Shown here piece after piece: positions 1-10,482 of a stretch of DNA of 64,000 bases. The position numbers and the translations under genes are program-made. How positions within the stretch are numbered: position 1 is the first letter of the stretch; every line of letters starts with the position of its first letter. Under the pieces are notes generated by a model. The model worked only from the letters and a program-made list of their open reading frames with translations. It searched no databases and had not been told where the DNA came from. Source of the DNA: Dama dama (Eukaryota > Chordata > Mammalia > Artiodactyla > Cervidae); the NCBI RefSeq assembly GCF_033118175.1, contig NC_083697.1, positions 23,844,001 to 23,908,000 of the forward strand, written 5' to 3'.

Positions 1-155
1 GCTCAATATTCTGTAAAAACCTACACGGAAAAAGAATTTGAAAAGGAATAGACACATTTATGTGTATCACTGAATCGCTTTGTTGTACACCTGAAACTAA
101 CACAGCACTGTTAATCACCCATGCTCTAATATAAAATAAAAATTAAAACAACAAC
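1..155 (+). mobile_element. Ruminant L1 3' end (truncated by window edge)
   Basis: The stretch around 60-150 contains the phrase 'tacacctgaaactaacac' followed by an A-rich tail, typical of the 3' UTR of bovine L1 elements. The 5' part lies outside the window. The A-rich tail fades at about 155-170. It is non-coding. Confidence 0.75.
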
Positions 156-830
156 AAACAGGCAAAAACACAGCTGGACATCGAAGAGCAGGCTGTACCT
201 GTGACGGGAGGCAGTGGGACAGGTCGTGGAGACTGCAGGCTAGCCAAGACTCTGCAAGCAAAGTAGGACCTGAAAAATGACATGATCTTAATAAAGCACG
301 CTATAGAAGGGCACCTCCCCAATGGTTCAACCCCAGATAAAACTCCACAATTGCAACTTTTGTCTATTTATTCAAATTAAACAAGGCTTTGCCTATGGAA
401 ATAAAAATGTATACACTTGAAGAGAGGTAGCACATGAAACTTATCATTTATTTTGTACTTCAACCCGACACATGAGTCAGGTTCTTTCTTTGCTATTTTT
501 TGTAACAGGAGCAGCTGGGGTTTGAAGGAGAGCAGGGTCAGAGGCAACAGTAGTGAGGCAGAGATGGGGACAACTGGTGAGAGGACCCCTGGGGTGGAAA
601 GAGAAAATAAACCCTAATGGGGTGAAATAACAGAAATAGAAGAATAAATAAAAATAGAAATGGGAGTCAAGTCTTAACCATGCATTTTATCTTTGGCATT
701 TCACTTACAGCCAGTCCTGCAGGTAGAACAAGAGAATAATCCTTCTCTATTCTGCTTAACCTTGAGACAGTAAGGTCTAGGAGTAATAAGCCATATTTTA
801 AAAAAGATGTTGACCAACTGTTGTATGTCC
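156..830. other. Unassigned non-coding stretch
   Basis: About 675 bases with no open frame of note and no repeat I can name. Base composition is AT-rich with a few purine-rich runs near 585-660. Nothing functional is visible. Confidence 0.5.
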
Positions 831-834
831 AGAA

Positions 835-1135
835 GAATATGATTGGAGGATGAACATCACGAAGGATCTTTGAGGAGACTAAGTATGTTTAACTAGAGAA
901 GATTCAGCAGAAGCATGATAATTATTTCAGAGTTGGTAAAGGAGGCAGGAAGACAAATATGTACACTTACAAGTGTTGCCATTGAGAACACATAGAGGAT
1001 CAGTGAAAGGAGATAAATTTGGGATCAATGTAGAGTATTCTAATATTCATAATGATCAAAAGGGAAATGAACTGCTTCACAAAATAGTGAGGGCTCTATC
1101 TCTAGATGTATTCAACAGTCAGCTGCTGAGTACTC
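835..1135 (+). mobile_element. CR1/L3-like ancient LINE 3' fragment
   Basis: Word order across the segment (a 'gatctttgaggagac' block, then an 'agaagattcagcagaagcatgataat' region, then 'aaatttgggatcaatgtagag') follows the 3' end of mammalian CR1/L3 LINEs as I recall them. It is highly diverged and without an open frame. The family call is tentative. Confidence 0.4.
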
Positions 1136-1139
1136 AGAG

Positions 1140-1294
1140 CTAGTATAGAAAGAGACTATGCATTATTATCAGTGAGAACTCTCAACTGCAAGGGACAAAA
1201 CAAAATCATACGGCTTCAACAAAAAGGAAACGAGTTGGTTCAATGAAACTCTAGATTCAGCACAGAAGGATCTAGATGCTCAAGTAGTATCATT
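1140..1294 (+). mobile_element. Ancient interspersed repeat, left part (split by SINE)
   Basis: The segment resembles the first part of an old mammalian repeat whose second part resumes after the SINE at 1307-1515. I cannot name the family with confidence. The split by a SINE with a TSD shows that this repeat is the older of the two. Confidence 0.35.
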
Positions 1295-1306
1295 AAGAAT
1301 CTCTCT

Positions 1307-1515
1307 TAAAAAAATATTTTTTTTCTTCAGATGTGGACAATTTTTAGTCTTTATTGAATTTGTTAGAATACCACTTGTGTTTTATGTTTTGGTTTTTTGA
1401 CTACCAGGCATGTGGAATCTTAGCTCCCCAACCAGAGATCGAACCCACAGCCCACTGCGCTGGAAGGCGAAGTCTTAACCACTGGACCACCAGGAAAGTC
1501 CTGGTGGAAAGTCCC
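1307..1515 (-). mobile_element. CHR-2-type tRNA-derived SINE
   Basis: Read on the minus strand it begins with the CHR head (a 'ttccctggtggtccagtgg'-like motif, here near 1470-1500) and ends in an A-rich tail seen as T-runs at about 1315-1325. It is flanked by imperfect 12-bp TSDs, aagaatctctct at 1295-1306 and aggaatctctat at 1516-1527. The head carries a short internal duplication near 1495-1512. The open frame at 1354-1566 is incidental. Confidence 0.75.
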
Positions 1516-1527
1516 AGGAATCTCTAT

Positions 1528-1980
1528 CACTCAGTTCCACCTGCCTTCCTGTTGGCTTCATACTAAGATGGTGACAAAGATGGCAACCACAGCTCCAGCC
1601 TCACACTCCACCAATTAAGCAATGGAAGTGGACTTTCCCCTTTCTTGATAGCACCAGCAATTTCAGGAATTCACTCTAGATTAGGTCAAGTGCCTCCCCT
1701 GAATCTGTTGCTATGACCATGGGGAAGCAGCAGTCCCATTAGCCAGAACTAAGTCACGTGCTCAGCCTTGCACAAATCCAGGCCGTCATGGGCGTGCAGC
1801 ACTCTCTTTGGCCAAGTCTGGGTCATGTGCACACCCTGAGAGCAGGAGAGGAGACTGGGAATGGAGTCAGTGATCTCTCCCTTCTAAACCACATGGGCCT
1901 AGAGCTGCCAAGGGGAAGTCAAAATGCTATTAATCAGTAAAAGAGAAGGGTTTCAGGGCAGACAAAAACAATGGCTCTCT
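1528..1980 (+). mobile_element. Ancient interspersed repeat, right part
   Basis: Continues the old repeat interrupted at 1295. It contains a degenerate 'atggcaaccacagctccag' phrase and a 'gtcacgtgctcag' phrase common to a dispersed mammalian repeat. The family is unresolved. There is no coding capacity beyond a 60-codon chance frame. Confidence 0.35.
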
Positions 1981-2781
1981 TGTATGAGGATAGGAGACAG
2001 GCATACAAAACTTTTATGACCTTTTTCAGTTAAAAATTTTATTTGTTGACTTATTTTATAAGTCACACTTAGGTAAGTCAAGAACTAGCAAGCAAATTAC
2101 TTATTCTCTAGAATTTAAAGCTGAACTTTGACTTTTTAGTCACTTAATCCCTTAGATATTCAGTAATATTGACATAGAAAATGAATATTCAAGTAATAGT
2201 GATTCATCTCCTTTTGTAAGATGTATGCAAAGAGAAACCACTGGTGTGCTGGCAAATGGCTTTCTGTAAAATAAAGCCCTGATGTATAGTATGTGCCAAT
2301 TTCCATGGTGTAAGTACTCCCACAACAGTCAATTTCAAGCTTGCAACCTGAGGTCACTAAACAGATTTGGGAAGAGATGTGTATTTTCCTGTTCCTGAGT
2401 GGTGGCAGCCAGCTGTAGCACATCACTTCACAAGACTTAATAAATGTTCCAAACCTGTGAAAAATAATCTCAGTTGATGAAGTCCAAGGCTTTGTTTTGT
2501 TTTGTTTTCATTTCTTTTGATGATACAGTAAGAGACTATGGATTTAAAATATAGCATAAAATATTTAAATTAAGTACATCAATTTCCCCATAATGGATAC
2601 TATTCACTATGACAGTGGATTTTTTCAACATGGTATGGAATTTCCTATTGAGGTCTTCATAAAATAGTTCTCATTTCTTATGGTTTGATATGAATGATCT
2701 TGAAGGATAACGGAGGCACTGATAGCTGGTGGCTTACTATGAAACTTCCAGACTAGTTTGAAAAGCCTAACACCCCTCTAA
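1981..2781. other. Unassigned non-coding stretch
   Basis: About 800 bases of AT-rich sequence with a (GTTTT)n run near 2490-2512. I see no gene, no splice pair and no repeat family that I recognise. Confidence 0.5.
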
Positions 2782-2789
2782 ACTGCTAT

Positions 2790-3016
2790 GAAAGTGAAAT
2801 ACTGAAAGTGTTAGTCACTCAGTCATATCTGACTCTTTCTGATCCTATCAACTATAGCCCACCAGGCTCCTCTGTTCATGGAATTCTCCAGGCGAAAATA
2901 CTGGTGCCAGTAGCCATTCCCTTCTTCAGGGAATCTTCCCAACCCAGGGATCAAACACGCATCTCTGGCATTGCAGGCAGATTCTTTACCATCTGAGCCA
3001 CAAGGAAAGCCCCTAT
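2790..3016 (-). mobile_element. Bov-tA SINE
   Basis: On the minus strand: a tRNA-Glu-like head near 2970-3012 ('gctcagatggtaaagaatc' type), the BovB-derived body with the 'ccagtattttcgcctgg'-like block, and a tail near 2795. Perfect 8-bp TSDs (actgctat) lie at 2782-2789 and 3017-3024. Both strands show short chance frames only. Confidence 0.9.
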
Positions 3017-3220
3017 ACTGCTATAATTTTTGTCAAAAAGAACCAAATCTAATGGGAAATAGAACATATGTCTATAATAAATTATCAGTGATGTGACTTG
3101 TTTATGATAAATACAAATAAAAATCCCACAGAAACAAACACAACCATGCATGAATGTCACATGGCAGGCATTCAGCAAGAAGGGAGCTGACTCTGAGGAA
3201 CTGGCACAGAAAATCAATAG

Positions 3221-3336
3221 GGGAAGGAATTCCCTCACAGTTCAGTGGTGAGGGCTTTGTTTCCACTGCATGCGGCATGGGTTCAATCTCTGGTCAGTGA
3301 TCTAAGATTCTGCAAGCTGCACTACCAAAAAAAAAG
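3221..3336 (+). mobile_element. CHR-2-type short SINE
   Basis: A head of the 'ggaattccctcacagttcag' type, a 'gggttcaatctctggtcag' B-box region and an A-run at 3327-3335. A direct repeat, tcaatag, at 3214-3220 and 3337-3343 marks the TSD. Confidence 0.75.
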
Positions 3337-3344
3337 TCAATAGA

Positions 3345-3520
3345 GTCATTCCTCAGAGTGTGAGAACATGTAAAGGTACCTCTAGCAGGGTTTCTCACTA
3401 GATTTCTTCCCAAAAGGCAACAGTTCAAACTTCAAGCACTGTATATATTCCAGATAGACAATGGCATTATTTAAAAGAAAACTGCTCAGAATTCAACCTT
3501 TTCAAATATTGTAAAATAGA
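3345..3520. other. Unassigned spacer
   Basis: A short AT-rich spacer between a SINE and a microsatellite. Nothing recognisable. Confidence 0.5.
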
Positions 3521-3527
3521 GTATAGC

Positions 3528-3559
<32 letters not shown>

Positions 3560-3594
3560 CATATACACACACACATACACATATATATCTCATT
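3521..3594. repeat. (TA)n / (CA)n compound microsatellite
   Basis: A run of about 15 TA units passes into interrupted CA and TA units. It is likely polymorphic in length. Confidence 0.95.
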
Positions 3595-3599
3595 TTTTA

Positions 3600-3855
3600 T
3601 TGTATCCTGTTAAAATTTTAGAAATTGATTTTGTCCTCACCATCAGCAGTCTCAACTATTTATCCATTCTGAACTGTGAAAAGGGAAATTTCAACACAAC
3701 ACTCGGAAATAATAACAGTACAGAACTCTTACTTTGCCCCAGCCACTGCTCAATTTAACATGAGTCCTTTGAAACATTCAGTCAACAAACAGTATCACAC
3801 CAGACTGAGGTCTACAGGCCCAATAAGAGGGGTTCCAAGAGGCATCCAAACAATC
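3600..3855. other. Unassigned, possibly degenerate MIR
   Basis: A MIR-like phrase ('gccccagccactgctcaattt') appears near 3735-3757 but is too weak to call. No gene is seen. Confidence 0.4.
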
Positions 3856-3866
3856 AAGGCCTGAGT

Positions 3867-4207
3867 TGGGCTTTCTTGGTGGCTCAGTGGTAAAGAATCT
3901 GCCTGCGAGCACAGGCGACGTGGGTTCAGTCCCTGGTCTGAGAAGATCCCACATGCCTCGGAGCAACCAAGCCCAGGTGCCAAGACTACTGAGCCTGTGT
4001 CTAGAGCCCATGAGTCACAGCTACGGAAGCCCAAGCGCCCTAGAGCCTGTGCTGCTCTGCAACAACAGAAGGCCCCACAACGAGAAGCTCACGCACCACA
4101 AGTAGAGAGCAGCCCCTGCTTGCTGTAACTAGAGAAAGCCCAAGGGGCAATGAAGATCCAGCACAGCCAAAAATTAATTAATTAATTAATTAAAATTTAA
4201 AAAAAGA
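3867..4207 (+). mobile_element. CHR-1-type long tRNA-derived SINE
   Basis: A tRNA-Glu-like head (3868-3935) is followed by the CHR body, with repeated 'gagcctgtg' and 'ctagagcc' phrases and a 'gacccagcacagcc'-like end, then a (TTAA)n tail at 4172-4195. TSDs of the form aaggcYYgagt lie at 3856-3866 and 4208-4218. Open frames on both strands here are by-products of the SINE. Confidence 0.85.
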
Positions 4208-4218
4208 AAGGCCCGAGT

Positions 4219-4849
4219 CAGAGATCAGGAGCTGAAGCCGAAGCGCACTGAATGAATGAGTGAGTGAAATGCAAGGCCACCCAGCGAGGCCAGAAGAGGA
4301 TCACCCTGCTCCCTGGAGCTGTGTGGGCTGTTTGTTCCACTTAGCACATCAGAGAAAGAACAAACATAGAACATACTTCTGAAAATTAGAAGTCTGAATT
4401 TTTAAATGTATGGACTTTTTACAAAATCTGTGGGGAAGTTATTTTTAAGAAAATCATAAAACCCAGAAACCATAAACGAAAAAGATTGATCCACTGAATT
4501 GTCTCAAAATTTTTAAATTCTATAGGAAAAAATGCTACCAGTAAAGTAAAAAGACAAACTTGAAAAAAACTTTTGTAATCACACTGCTTGGTACAAAAAG
4601 ACCTTTTATAAGTCAGTAGAAAGAAAAGGAAAAGACAGAAGGAAGGAAAGAAGGGAGGGAAGGATGGGAAAAAGAAAAGCAAAGGACAAACATGATAAGC
4701 TTCTCATAATTTTATATACATCACTCATAATTTAAAAATATGAGCACCACTCATAAATTTTAAAATCCAAATTTACACAACAATGATGTATGCTTTTTTA
4801 AGGATACATCTAAAATTAAAGCAACCATGTCAGTCAGTGTGTGGTGGCA
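4219..4849. other. Unassigned stretch with purine tract
   Basis: Mostly AT-rich. A strongly purine-biased tract (GGAA/GGGA runs) lies at about 4605-4685. No gene or named repeat is visible otherwise. Confidence 0.5.
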
Positions 4850-4985
4850 GATGAATTATGCAACTTTTCTCCAGGACAATTTGGCAAAACATCAAAATTT
4901 TAAATGCATATATCCTATGACTTCACAATCTGATTTCAATCCAGAATTCAGGAAAATAAATGAAATTAGATTTTGACTAATGAAG
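4850..4985 (+). mobile_element. L1M-type LINE fragment
   Basis: The order 'ggacaatttggcaaaacatc', 'aaatgcatatatcctatgact', 'cagaattcaggaaaat' follows the region upstream of the 3' end of old L1 elements. It is diverged and has no open frame. Confidence 0.5.
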
Positions 4986-5371
4986 AAGCAAGCCACCCAA
5001 AACTGAACACTATTGTTCCTAGGTGATTGATGGTATAATTTATAAGAGAACATGAGGTTTCTTAAATTGGCCTGATGGATAGCAGGTCAACTTAGAAGAA
5101 TATTTATGAGCAGAGCTAATAAATTCAGAGCCTACTTTGATCTGTGACTTGCTTGAATTGCTTTTGCCTTCACCTTCCCCCAGACTGATCACCCTGCAGA
5201 AACCAAGGCTACTCAGCACCCAGAGTGTCACCCAGGTGAGCAAGCTCTGTACCAGAGCAGGGAGCCGAGAGTTCAGTATGAGGCAGGGTAACAGAAAAAG
5301 CAAATGCTGTGTGACCGCATGGGTGGGAATGGCTTCAGAGAAGAATATTACCCAAAACTGGCCTTGAACAA
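4986..5371. other. Unique flank of the long BovB
   Basis: Non-repetitive sequence upstream of the long BovB insertion. It carries an exon-like segment at 5184-5235 (listed separately). No other feature is seen. Confidence 0.5.
5184..5235 (+). other. Candidate orphan exon (weak)
   Basis: A pyrimidine-rich run (about 5160-5181) ends in cag at 5181-5183. After 52 bases comes CCCAG followed by gtgagc at 5236, a strong donor match. The segment is open in at least two frames. No product is recognised and 52 is not a multiple of three. Such pairs also arise by chance in tens of kilobases, so this is a candidate only. Confidence 0.15.
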
Positions 5372-6600
5372 CAGGAGAAATTGGACAGTCACAGAGGATT
5401 GAAGGACGTGTGCTCAACTTCTCCCGTGAGAACTCCAAAACGACAACTCGCTGCTGAACGACCGTCAACTGGAGAATGTTGGATCCCACCAAAAAAGGAT
5501 ATCCCACATCCGAGGGCAACGGAGAAGCCCCAGCAGGATGGTAGGAGGAGTGAAATCTCATTTAGAATCAAACCCCTTAACCGCCGGAGAGGCTCAGAGG
5601 ACTCACACAAACCTTGTGTGCACCAGGACCCAGAGACCCAACAGAGACTGAGCCAGAACTGTGTTTGAGTGTCTTCTGCGAAGGCATGGTTCAGCAGTGG
5701 CCTGCCGCAGGGGCAGGGCCTCTGGGTGCAGCAGACCTGGGTATGGCATAAGCCCTCTTGGAGGAGGTCACCGTTAACCCCACCATAGAGCCGCCAGAAC
5801 TTACACAGGACTGGGGAAACAGACTCTTGGTGGGCACAAACAGAACCTTGTGCACCAGGACCCAGGAGAAAGGAGCAGTGACCTCACAAGAGACTGACCC
5901 AGACTTGCCTGTGAGTGTCCAGCTATCTCCATTGGAGGTGTGGGTTGACGGTGGTCTGCTGCAGGGTCGGGGGACTGCGGCAGTGCATGCATGGGACCTT
6001 TTGAAGGCAGTCGCCATTATCTTCATTACCTCCACTGTAGTTTGGCCTCAGGTCAAACAACAAGGAGGTAACACAGCCCCTCATCAACAGAAAATTGGAT
6101 TAAAGATATACTCAGCACGGCCCCGCCCATCAGAACAAGACCCAGTTTCCCCCTCAGTCAGTCTCTCCCATCAGGAAGTTTCCATAAGCCTCTTTTATCA
6201 GAGGGCAGACAGAATGAAAACCACAATCACAGAAAACTAACCAAACTGATCACAGGACCATAGCCTTGTCCAATTCAATGAAACTATAAGCCATGCTGTG
6301 TAGGGCCACCCAAGACAGACGGGTCATGGTAGAGAATTCTGACAAAACATGGTCCACTGGAGAAGGGAATGGCAAACCACTTCAGTATTCTTGCCTTGAG
6401 AACCCCATGAACAGCATGAAAAGGCAAAAAGATAGGACACTGAAAGATGAACTCCCCAGGTTGGTAGGTGCCCAATATGCTACTGGAGATCAGTGGAGAA
6501 ATAACTCCAGAAAGAACGAAGAGACGGAACCAAAGCAAAAACAACACCCAGTTGTGGATGTGACTGGTGATGGAAGTAAAGGCCGATGCTGTAAAGAGCA
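5372..6600 (+). mobile_element. BovB 5' non-coding region with internal duplication
   Basis: This upstream region is contiguous with BovB in other ruminant copies as I recall them. Two related segments start at 5611 and 5845 (both beginning accttgtg and sharing 'caccaggacccag', then 'gagtgtc', then a 'gcctgc'/'tctgc' 'cgcaggg'-like block), an offset of 234 bases. Open frames at 5758-6240 and 6293-6613 cover part of it but have no recognised domain. Confidence 0.6.
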
Positions 6601-6604
6601 ATAC

Positions 6605-7437
6605 TGCATATGAACCTGGAATGTTAGGTCCATGGATCAAGGCAAATTGGAAGTGATCAAATAGGAGATGGCAAGAGTGAACATTGACATTTTAGGAATC
6701 AGTGAGCTAAAATGGACTGGAAAGGGTGAATTTAACTCAGATGACCATTATATTTACTACTGTGGTCAAGAATCTCTTAGAAGAAGTGGAGTAACCATCA
6801 TAGTCAACAAGAGAGTCTGAAATGCAGTAATTGGATACAATGTCAAAAATGACAGTACGATCCCTGTTCGTTTCCAAGGCAAACCATTCAATATCACGGT
6901 AATCCAAGTCTATGCCCTGACCAGTAATGCTGAAGAAGCTGAATGGTTCTATGAAGACCGACAAGACCTTGTGGAACTAACACCCAAAAAAGATGTCCTT
7001 TTCACTATAGGGGACTGGAATGCAAAAGTAGAAGTCAAGAAACACCTGGAGTAACAGGCCAATTTGGCCTTGGAGTACAGAATGAAGCAGGGCAAAGGCT
7101 AATAGAGTTTTGCCAACACACTGGTCATAGCAAACACTCTCTTCCAACAATACAAGACAAGACTCTATACACATGGACATCACCAGATGGTCAAAACCAA
7201 AATCAGATTGATTACATTCTTTGCAGCCAAAGATTGAGAAGCTCTATACAGTCAGCAAAAACAAGACCAGGAGTGGACTGTGGCTCAGATCATGAACTCC
7301 TTATTGCCAAATTCAGACTTAAATTGAAGAAAATAGGGGAAACCACTAAACCATTCAGGTATGACCTAAACCAAATCCCTTATGATTATACAGTGGAAGT
7401 GACAAATAGATTCAAGGGATTAGATCTGAGTGCCTGA
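6605..7437 (+). pseudogene. BovB endonuclease domain, broken
   Basis: The AP-like (EEP-fold) endonuclease nicks the target DNA to prime reverse transcription. The reading frame begins C-I-stop-T-W-N-V-R-S-M, with TGA at 6611-6613 where related copies have a glycine codon, and a second in-frame stop (TAG) at 6662-6664. A one-base deletion is likely near 7030. Later parts stay recognisable: W-T-S-P-D-G followed by N-Q-I-D-Y-I-L-C-S around 7170-7227, and S-D-H-E-L-L at about 7285-7302. These hold the expected catalytic Asp and His positions. The domain cannot be translated as one protein. Confidence 0.8.
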
Positions 7438-8134
7438 TTAGACAGAGTGCCTGAAGAACTACAGACAGAGGTTCATGACATTGTACAAGAGGCAGTGATC
7501 AACACCATCCCCAAGATAAACAAATGCAAAAAGGCAAAATGGTTGTCTGAAGAGGCCTTACAAATAGCTGTGAAAAGAAGAGAAGCTAAAGACAAAGGTG
7601 TAAAGAAAAGATAAACCCATTTGAATGCAGAGATCCAAAGAATAGCAAGGAGACATAAGAAAACCTTCCTCAGGGATCAGTGCAAAGAAATAGAGGAGAA
7701 CAATAGAATGGGAAAGACTAGAGATATCTTCAAGAAAATTAGAGATACCAACGGAACATTTCATGCAAGGATGGGCACAATAAAGGACAGAAATGATATG
7801 GACCTAAGAGAAGCAGAAGATATTAAAAAGAGGTGGCAAGAATACATAGAAGAACTATACAAAAAAGATCTTCATGACCCAGATAACCATGATGGTGTGA
7901 TCACTCACCTAGAGCCAGACATCCTGGAATGTGAAGTCAAGTGGGCCTTAGGCAGCATCACTACAAAGCTAGTGGAGGTGATAGAATTCCAGTTGAGCTG
8001 TTTAAAATCCTGAAAGATGATGCTGTGAAAGTGCTGCACTCAGTATGCCACCAAACTTGGAAAACTCAGCAATGGCCACAGGACTGGGAAAGGTCAGTTT
8101 TCATTTCAATCCTTAAGAAAGGCAATGCCAAAGA
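7438..8134 (+). pseudogene. BovB linker between endonuclease and RT, broken
   Basis: A lysine- and glutamate-rich connecting region. An open part at 7621-8013 reads through K-K-R-W-Q-E-Y-I-E-E-L-Y, typical of the segment just before the RT in BovB. A stop at about 7436 and a small deletion near 7965 shift the frame, so the reading continues in another frame at 7941-8183. Confidence 0.75.
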
Positions 8135-8869
8135 GTGTTTAAACTACCGACAATTGCACTCATCTCACATGCTAGTAAAGTAATGCTCAAAGTTCTCCAA
8201 GTCAGGCTTCAACAGTATGTGAACTGTGAAATTCCAGATGTTCAAGTTGAATTTAGAAAAGGCAGAGGAACCAGAGATCAAATTGCCAACATCCACTGGA
8301 TCATCGAAAAAGCAAGAGAGTTCCAGAAAAACATCTATTTCTGCTTTATTGACTATGCCAAAGCCTTTGACTGTGTGAAGCACAATGAACTGTGGAAAAT
8401 TCTGAAAGAGATGGGAATACCAGACCACCTGACCTACCTCCTGAGAAATCTGTATGCAGGTCAAGAAGCCACAGTTAGAACTGGACATGGAACAACAGAC
8501 AGGTTCCAAATCGGGAAAGGAGTCCATCAAGGCTGTATATTGTCACCCTGCTTATTTAACTTATATGCAGAGTACATCATAAGAAACGCTGGGCTGGAGG
8601 AAGCACAAACCAGAATCAAGATTACTGGGAGAAACATCAATAACCTCAGATATGCAGATAACACAACCCTTATGGCAGAAAGCAAAGAAAAACTAAAGAG
8701 CCTCTTGATGAAAGTGAAAGAGGGGAGTGAAAAAGTTGGCTTAAAACTCAACATTCAAAAAACTAAGATCATGGCACCCGGTCCCATCACTTCATGGCAA
8801 CCAGATGGGGAAATAGTGGAAATAGTGGCTGACTATTTTTTGGGGCTCCAAAATCACTGCAGATGGTGA
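8135..8869 (+). pseudogene. BovB reverse transcriptase core, catalytic site mutated
   Basis: An uninterrupted frame of 244 codons covers RT motifs. Residues 71-79 read FIDYAKAFD (motif A, first catalytic Asp). Residues 131-144 read HQGCILSPCLFNLY (motif B). Residues 173-176 read YADN at 8651-8662, where active RTE enzymes have YADD, so one catalytic Asp is Asn here. The frame is lost after W244, where related copies continue. The start Met is arbitrary because the real product is a polyprotein. It should be inactive. Confidence 0.85.
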
Positions 8870-9434
8870 CTACAGCCATGAAAGTAAAAGATGCTTGCTC
8901 CTTGAAAGAAAAGCTGTGACCAACCTAGACAGCATATTAAAAAGCAGAGACATTACTTTGCCAACAAAGGTCTGTCTAGTCAAAGCTATAGTTTTTCCAG
9001 TAGTCTTGTATGGATGTGAGAGTCAGACCATAAAGAAAGCTGAGCACTGAAGAACTGATGCTTTTGAACTGTGGTGTTGGAAAAGACTCTTGAGAGTCCC
9101 TTGGACTGCAAGGAGATCCAACCAGTCCATCCTAAAGGAAATCAGTCCTGAATACTCACTGGAAGGACTGAGGCTGAAGCTGAAACTCCAATACTTTGGC
9201 CACCTGATGTGAAGAACTGACTCTTGGAAAAGATTCTGATGCTGGGAAAGATTTAAGGTGGGAGGAGAAGGGGACAACAGAGGATGAGGTGGTTGGATGG
9301 CATCACCAACTCGATGGACATGAGTTTGCGTAAGCTCCGGGAGTTGGATGGACAGGGAGGCCTGGTGTGCTGCAGTCCATGGGTCGCGAAGAGTAGGACA
9401 TGACTGAACGACTACACTGAACTGAACTGAACTG
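8870..9434 (+). pseudogene. BovB RT C-terminal region and 3' end
   Basis: Encodes the remains of the post-RT region (a K-S-R-D-I-T-L-P-T-K-type stretch near 8941-8970, then W-T-A-R-R-S near 9101-9120), broken by stops such as TGA at about 9048. It ends in the short BovB 3' tail, which consists of ACTGA repeats rather than a poly(A) tail. The 3' end is the region shared with Bov-tA bodies. Confidence 0.8.
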
Positions 9435-9448
9435 AGAGGATTGGAAAG

Positions 9449-9668
9449 GGCTTAGTAGTGGCGCTAGTGGTAAAGAACCCACCTGCCAATGCAGGAGAAG
9501 CAAGATAGTTGGTTTCAATCCCTGCGTTGGGAAGATCCCCTGGAGAATAAAGTGGCAACCCACTCCAGTATTCTGGCCTGGAGAATCCCATGGACAGAGG
9601 AGCCTGGTGGGCTATAGTCCATAGGGTTGTAAAAAGTCGGACATGAGTGAAGCGACTTAGCAAGCATG
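9449..9668 (+). mobile_element. Bov-tA SINE next to the BovB 3' end
   Basis: Head 'gggcttagtagtggcgctag' at 9449-9468, B-box-like 'ggtttcaatccctgc', body with 'ccagtattctggcctggag', tail ending near 9668. It lies 14 bases downstream of the BovB tail. No clean TSD is seen, so the insertion order is unresolved. Confidence 0.85.
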
Positions 9669-10395
9669 CAAGGGATTCATAAGGGCATTGCAAGAAAAGG
9701 AAAGAGCCAGATCAGCAACCAGGAATGGGCAAGAAAATTTGAGACAAATCTGGAACACATCAGAACAAGAGCAATAAGATTTTTGGTACTTATCTACTGC
9801 TACATCCATCAATAGACCAAGGTAAACAAAGCCCCTGGGTCTCAAGATATTCTATATTGGTGTGCCCCAAGCTTTATACATTTATGACTGTCCCTCAAAG
9901 TTTTCACTGCATTGGCTGATAGACATATCTACTCTAAATTTTTCCTTTTAAATCTACTCCTTTTCTTTTCAGCCTTATCTTAAGGAATAATATCTATGAA
10001 ATAACAGAGTTCGTATGTTAGAAATAGTTCTTCTAATACATTTTAAGTAAACATAGAGCTAATGACATGTTTTTAAAAGTTCACTGTATACCACCTCATA
10101 TCATACTGTGAACCAACAAAGAAATACATGACCTACCTTGAGAAATGTGGGTCTTCAGATATAGTCTCTTCAAACTTAGCCACGTGAAAGCTGTTATTTG
10201 TCCATGTTTACATCACAAATGACAACCTAGACCAAACATGAACTGTGAAATTGACTGTACCAGATGGCATTTTTAAACTGTGCTGAAGCATAACTTAATA
10301 CACTACAGTAGAATGAGAAATGAGTATTTGGGGGCAATCACTATGTGTAGTCTCTGTACTTGTTATCTAAAAAATCCTGTGAATTCTTATAATAG
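9669..10395. other. Unassigned non-coding stretch
   Basis: About 730 AT-rich bases without a gene or a recognised repeat. Confidence 0.5.
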
Positions 10396-10482
10396 AAAGG
10401 AATCTGAAGAAGAATTCAAATCACCTTGCTATACACCTGAAGCTAACACAGTTGTAAATCAACTATATTCAATTTTAAAATA
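10396..10482 (+). mobile_element. Ruminant L1 3' UTR fragment
   Basis: Contains 'ctatacacctgaagctaac' and 'tgtaaatcaactatattc', diagnostic of the bovine L1 3' end, with an internal deletion just before them. No tail-length A-run remains. Confidence 0.6.

Larger units (their letters stand above)
5372..9434 (+). mobile_element. Long BovB (RTE) LINE copy
   Basis: BovB is a non-LTR retrotransposon with an AP-type endonuclease and a reverse transcriptase. This copy runs from a 5' non-coding region through broken endonuclease and reverse transcriptase coding sequence to the (ACTGA)n 3' end at about 9416-9434. At about 4.06 kb it exceeds the roughly 3.2 kb BovB core because the 5' region is included. 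The exact 5' boundary is uncertain. A direct repeat, agaggattg, at 5393-5401 and 9435-9443 could be a TSD, but similar bases also seem to belong to the element. Multiple stops and frameshifts make it non-autonomous. Confidence 0.85.

Noticed and set aside
5040..5561. 173-codon minus-strand open frame
   Set aside because: It crosses the boundary between unique flank and the BovB 5' region, so it cannot be an old gene. No motif.
5393..9443. agaggattg repeat as the TSD of the long BovB
   Set aside because: The left copy seems to be part of the element's own 5' sequence, so the match may be coincidence. It is mentioned only as a possibility.
9449..9530. tRNA-like sequence
   Set aside because: This and similar sites are the heads of Bov-tA or CHR SINEs. 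Cloverleaf arms are degraded and the SINE body follows, so they are not tRNA genes.
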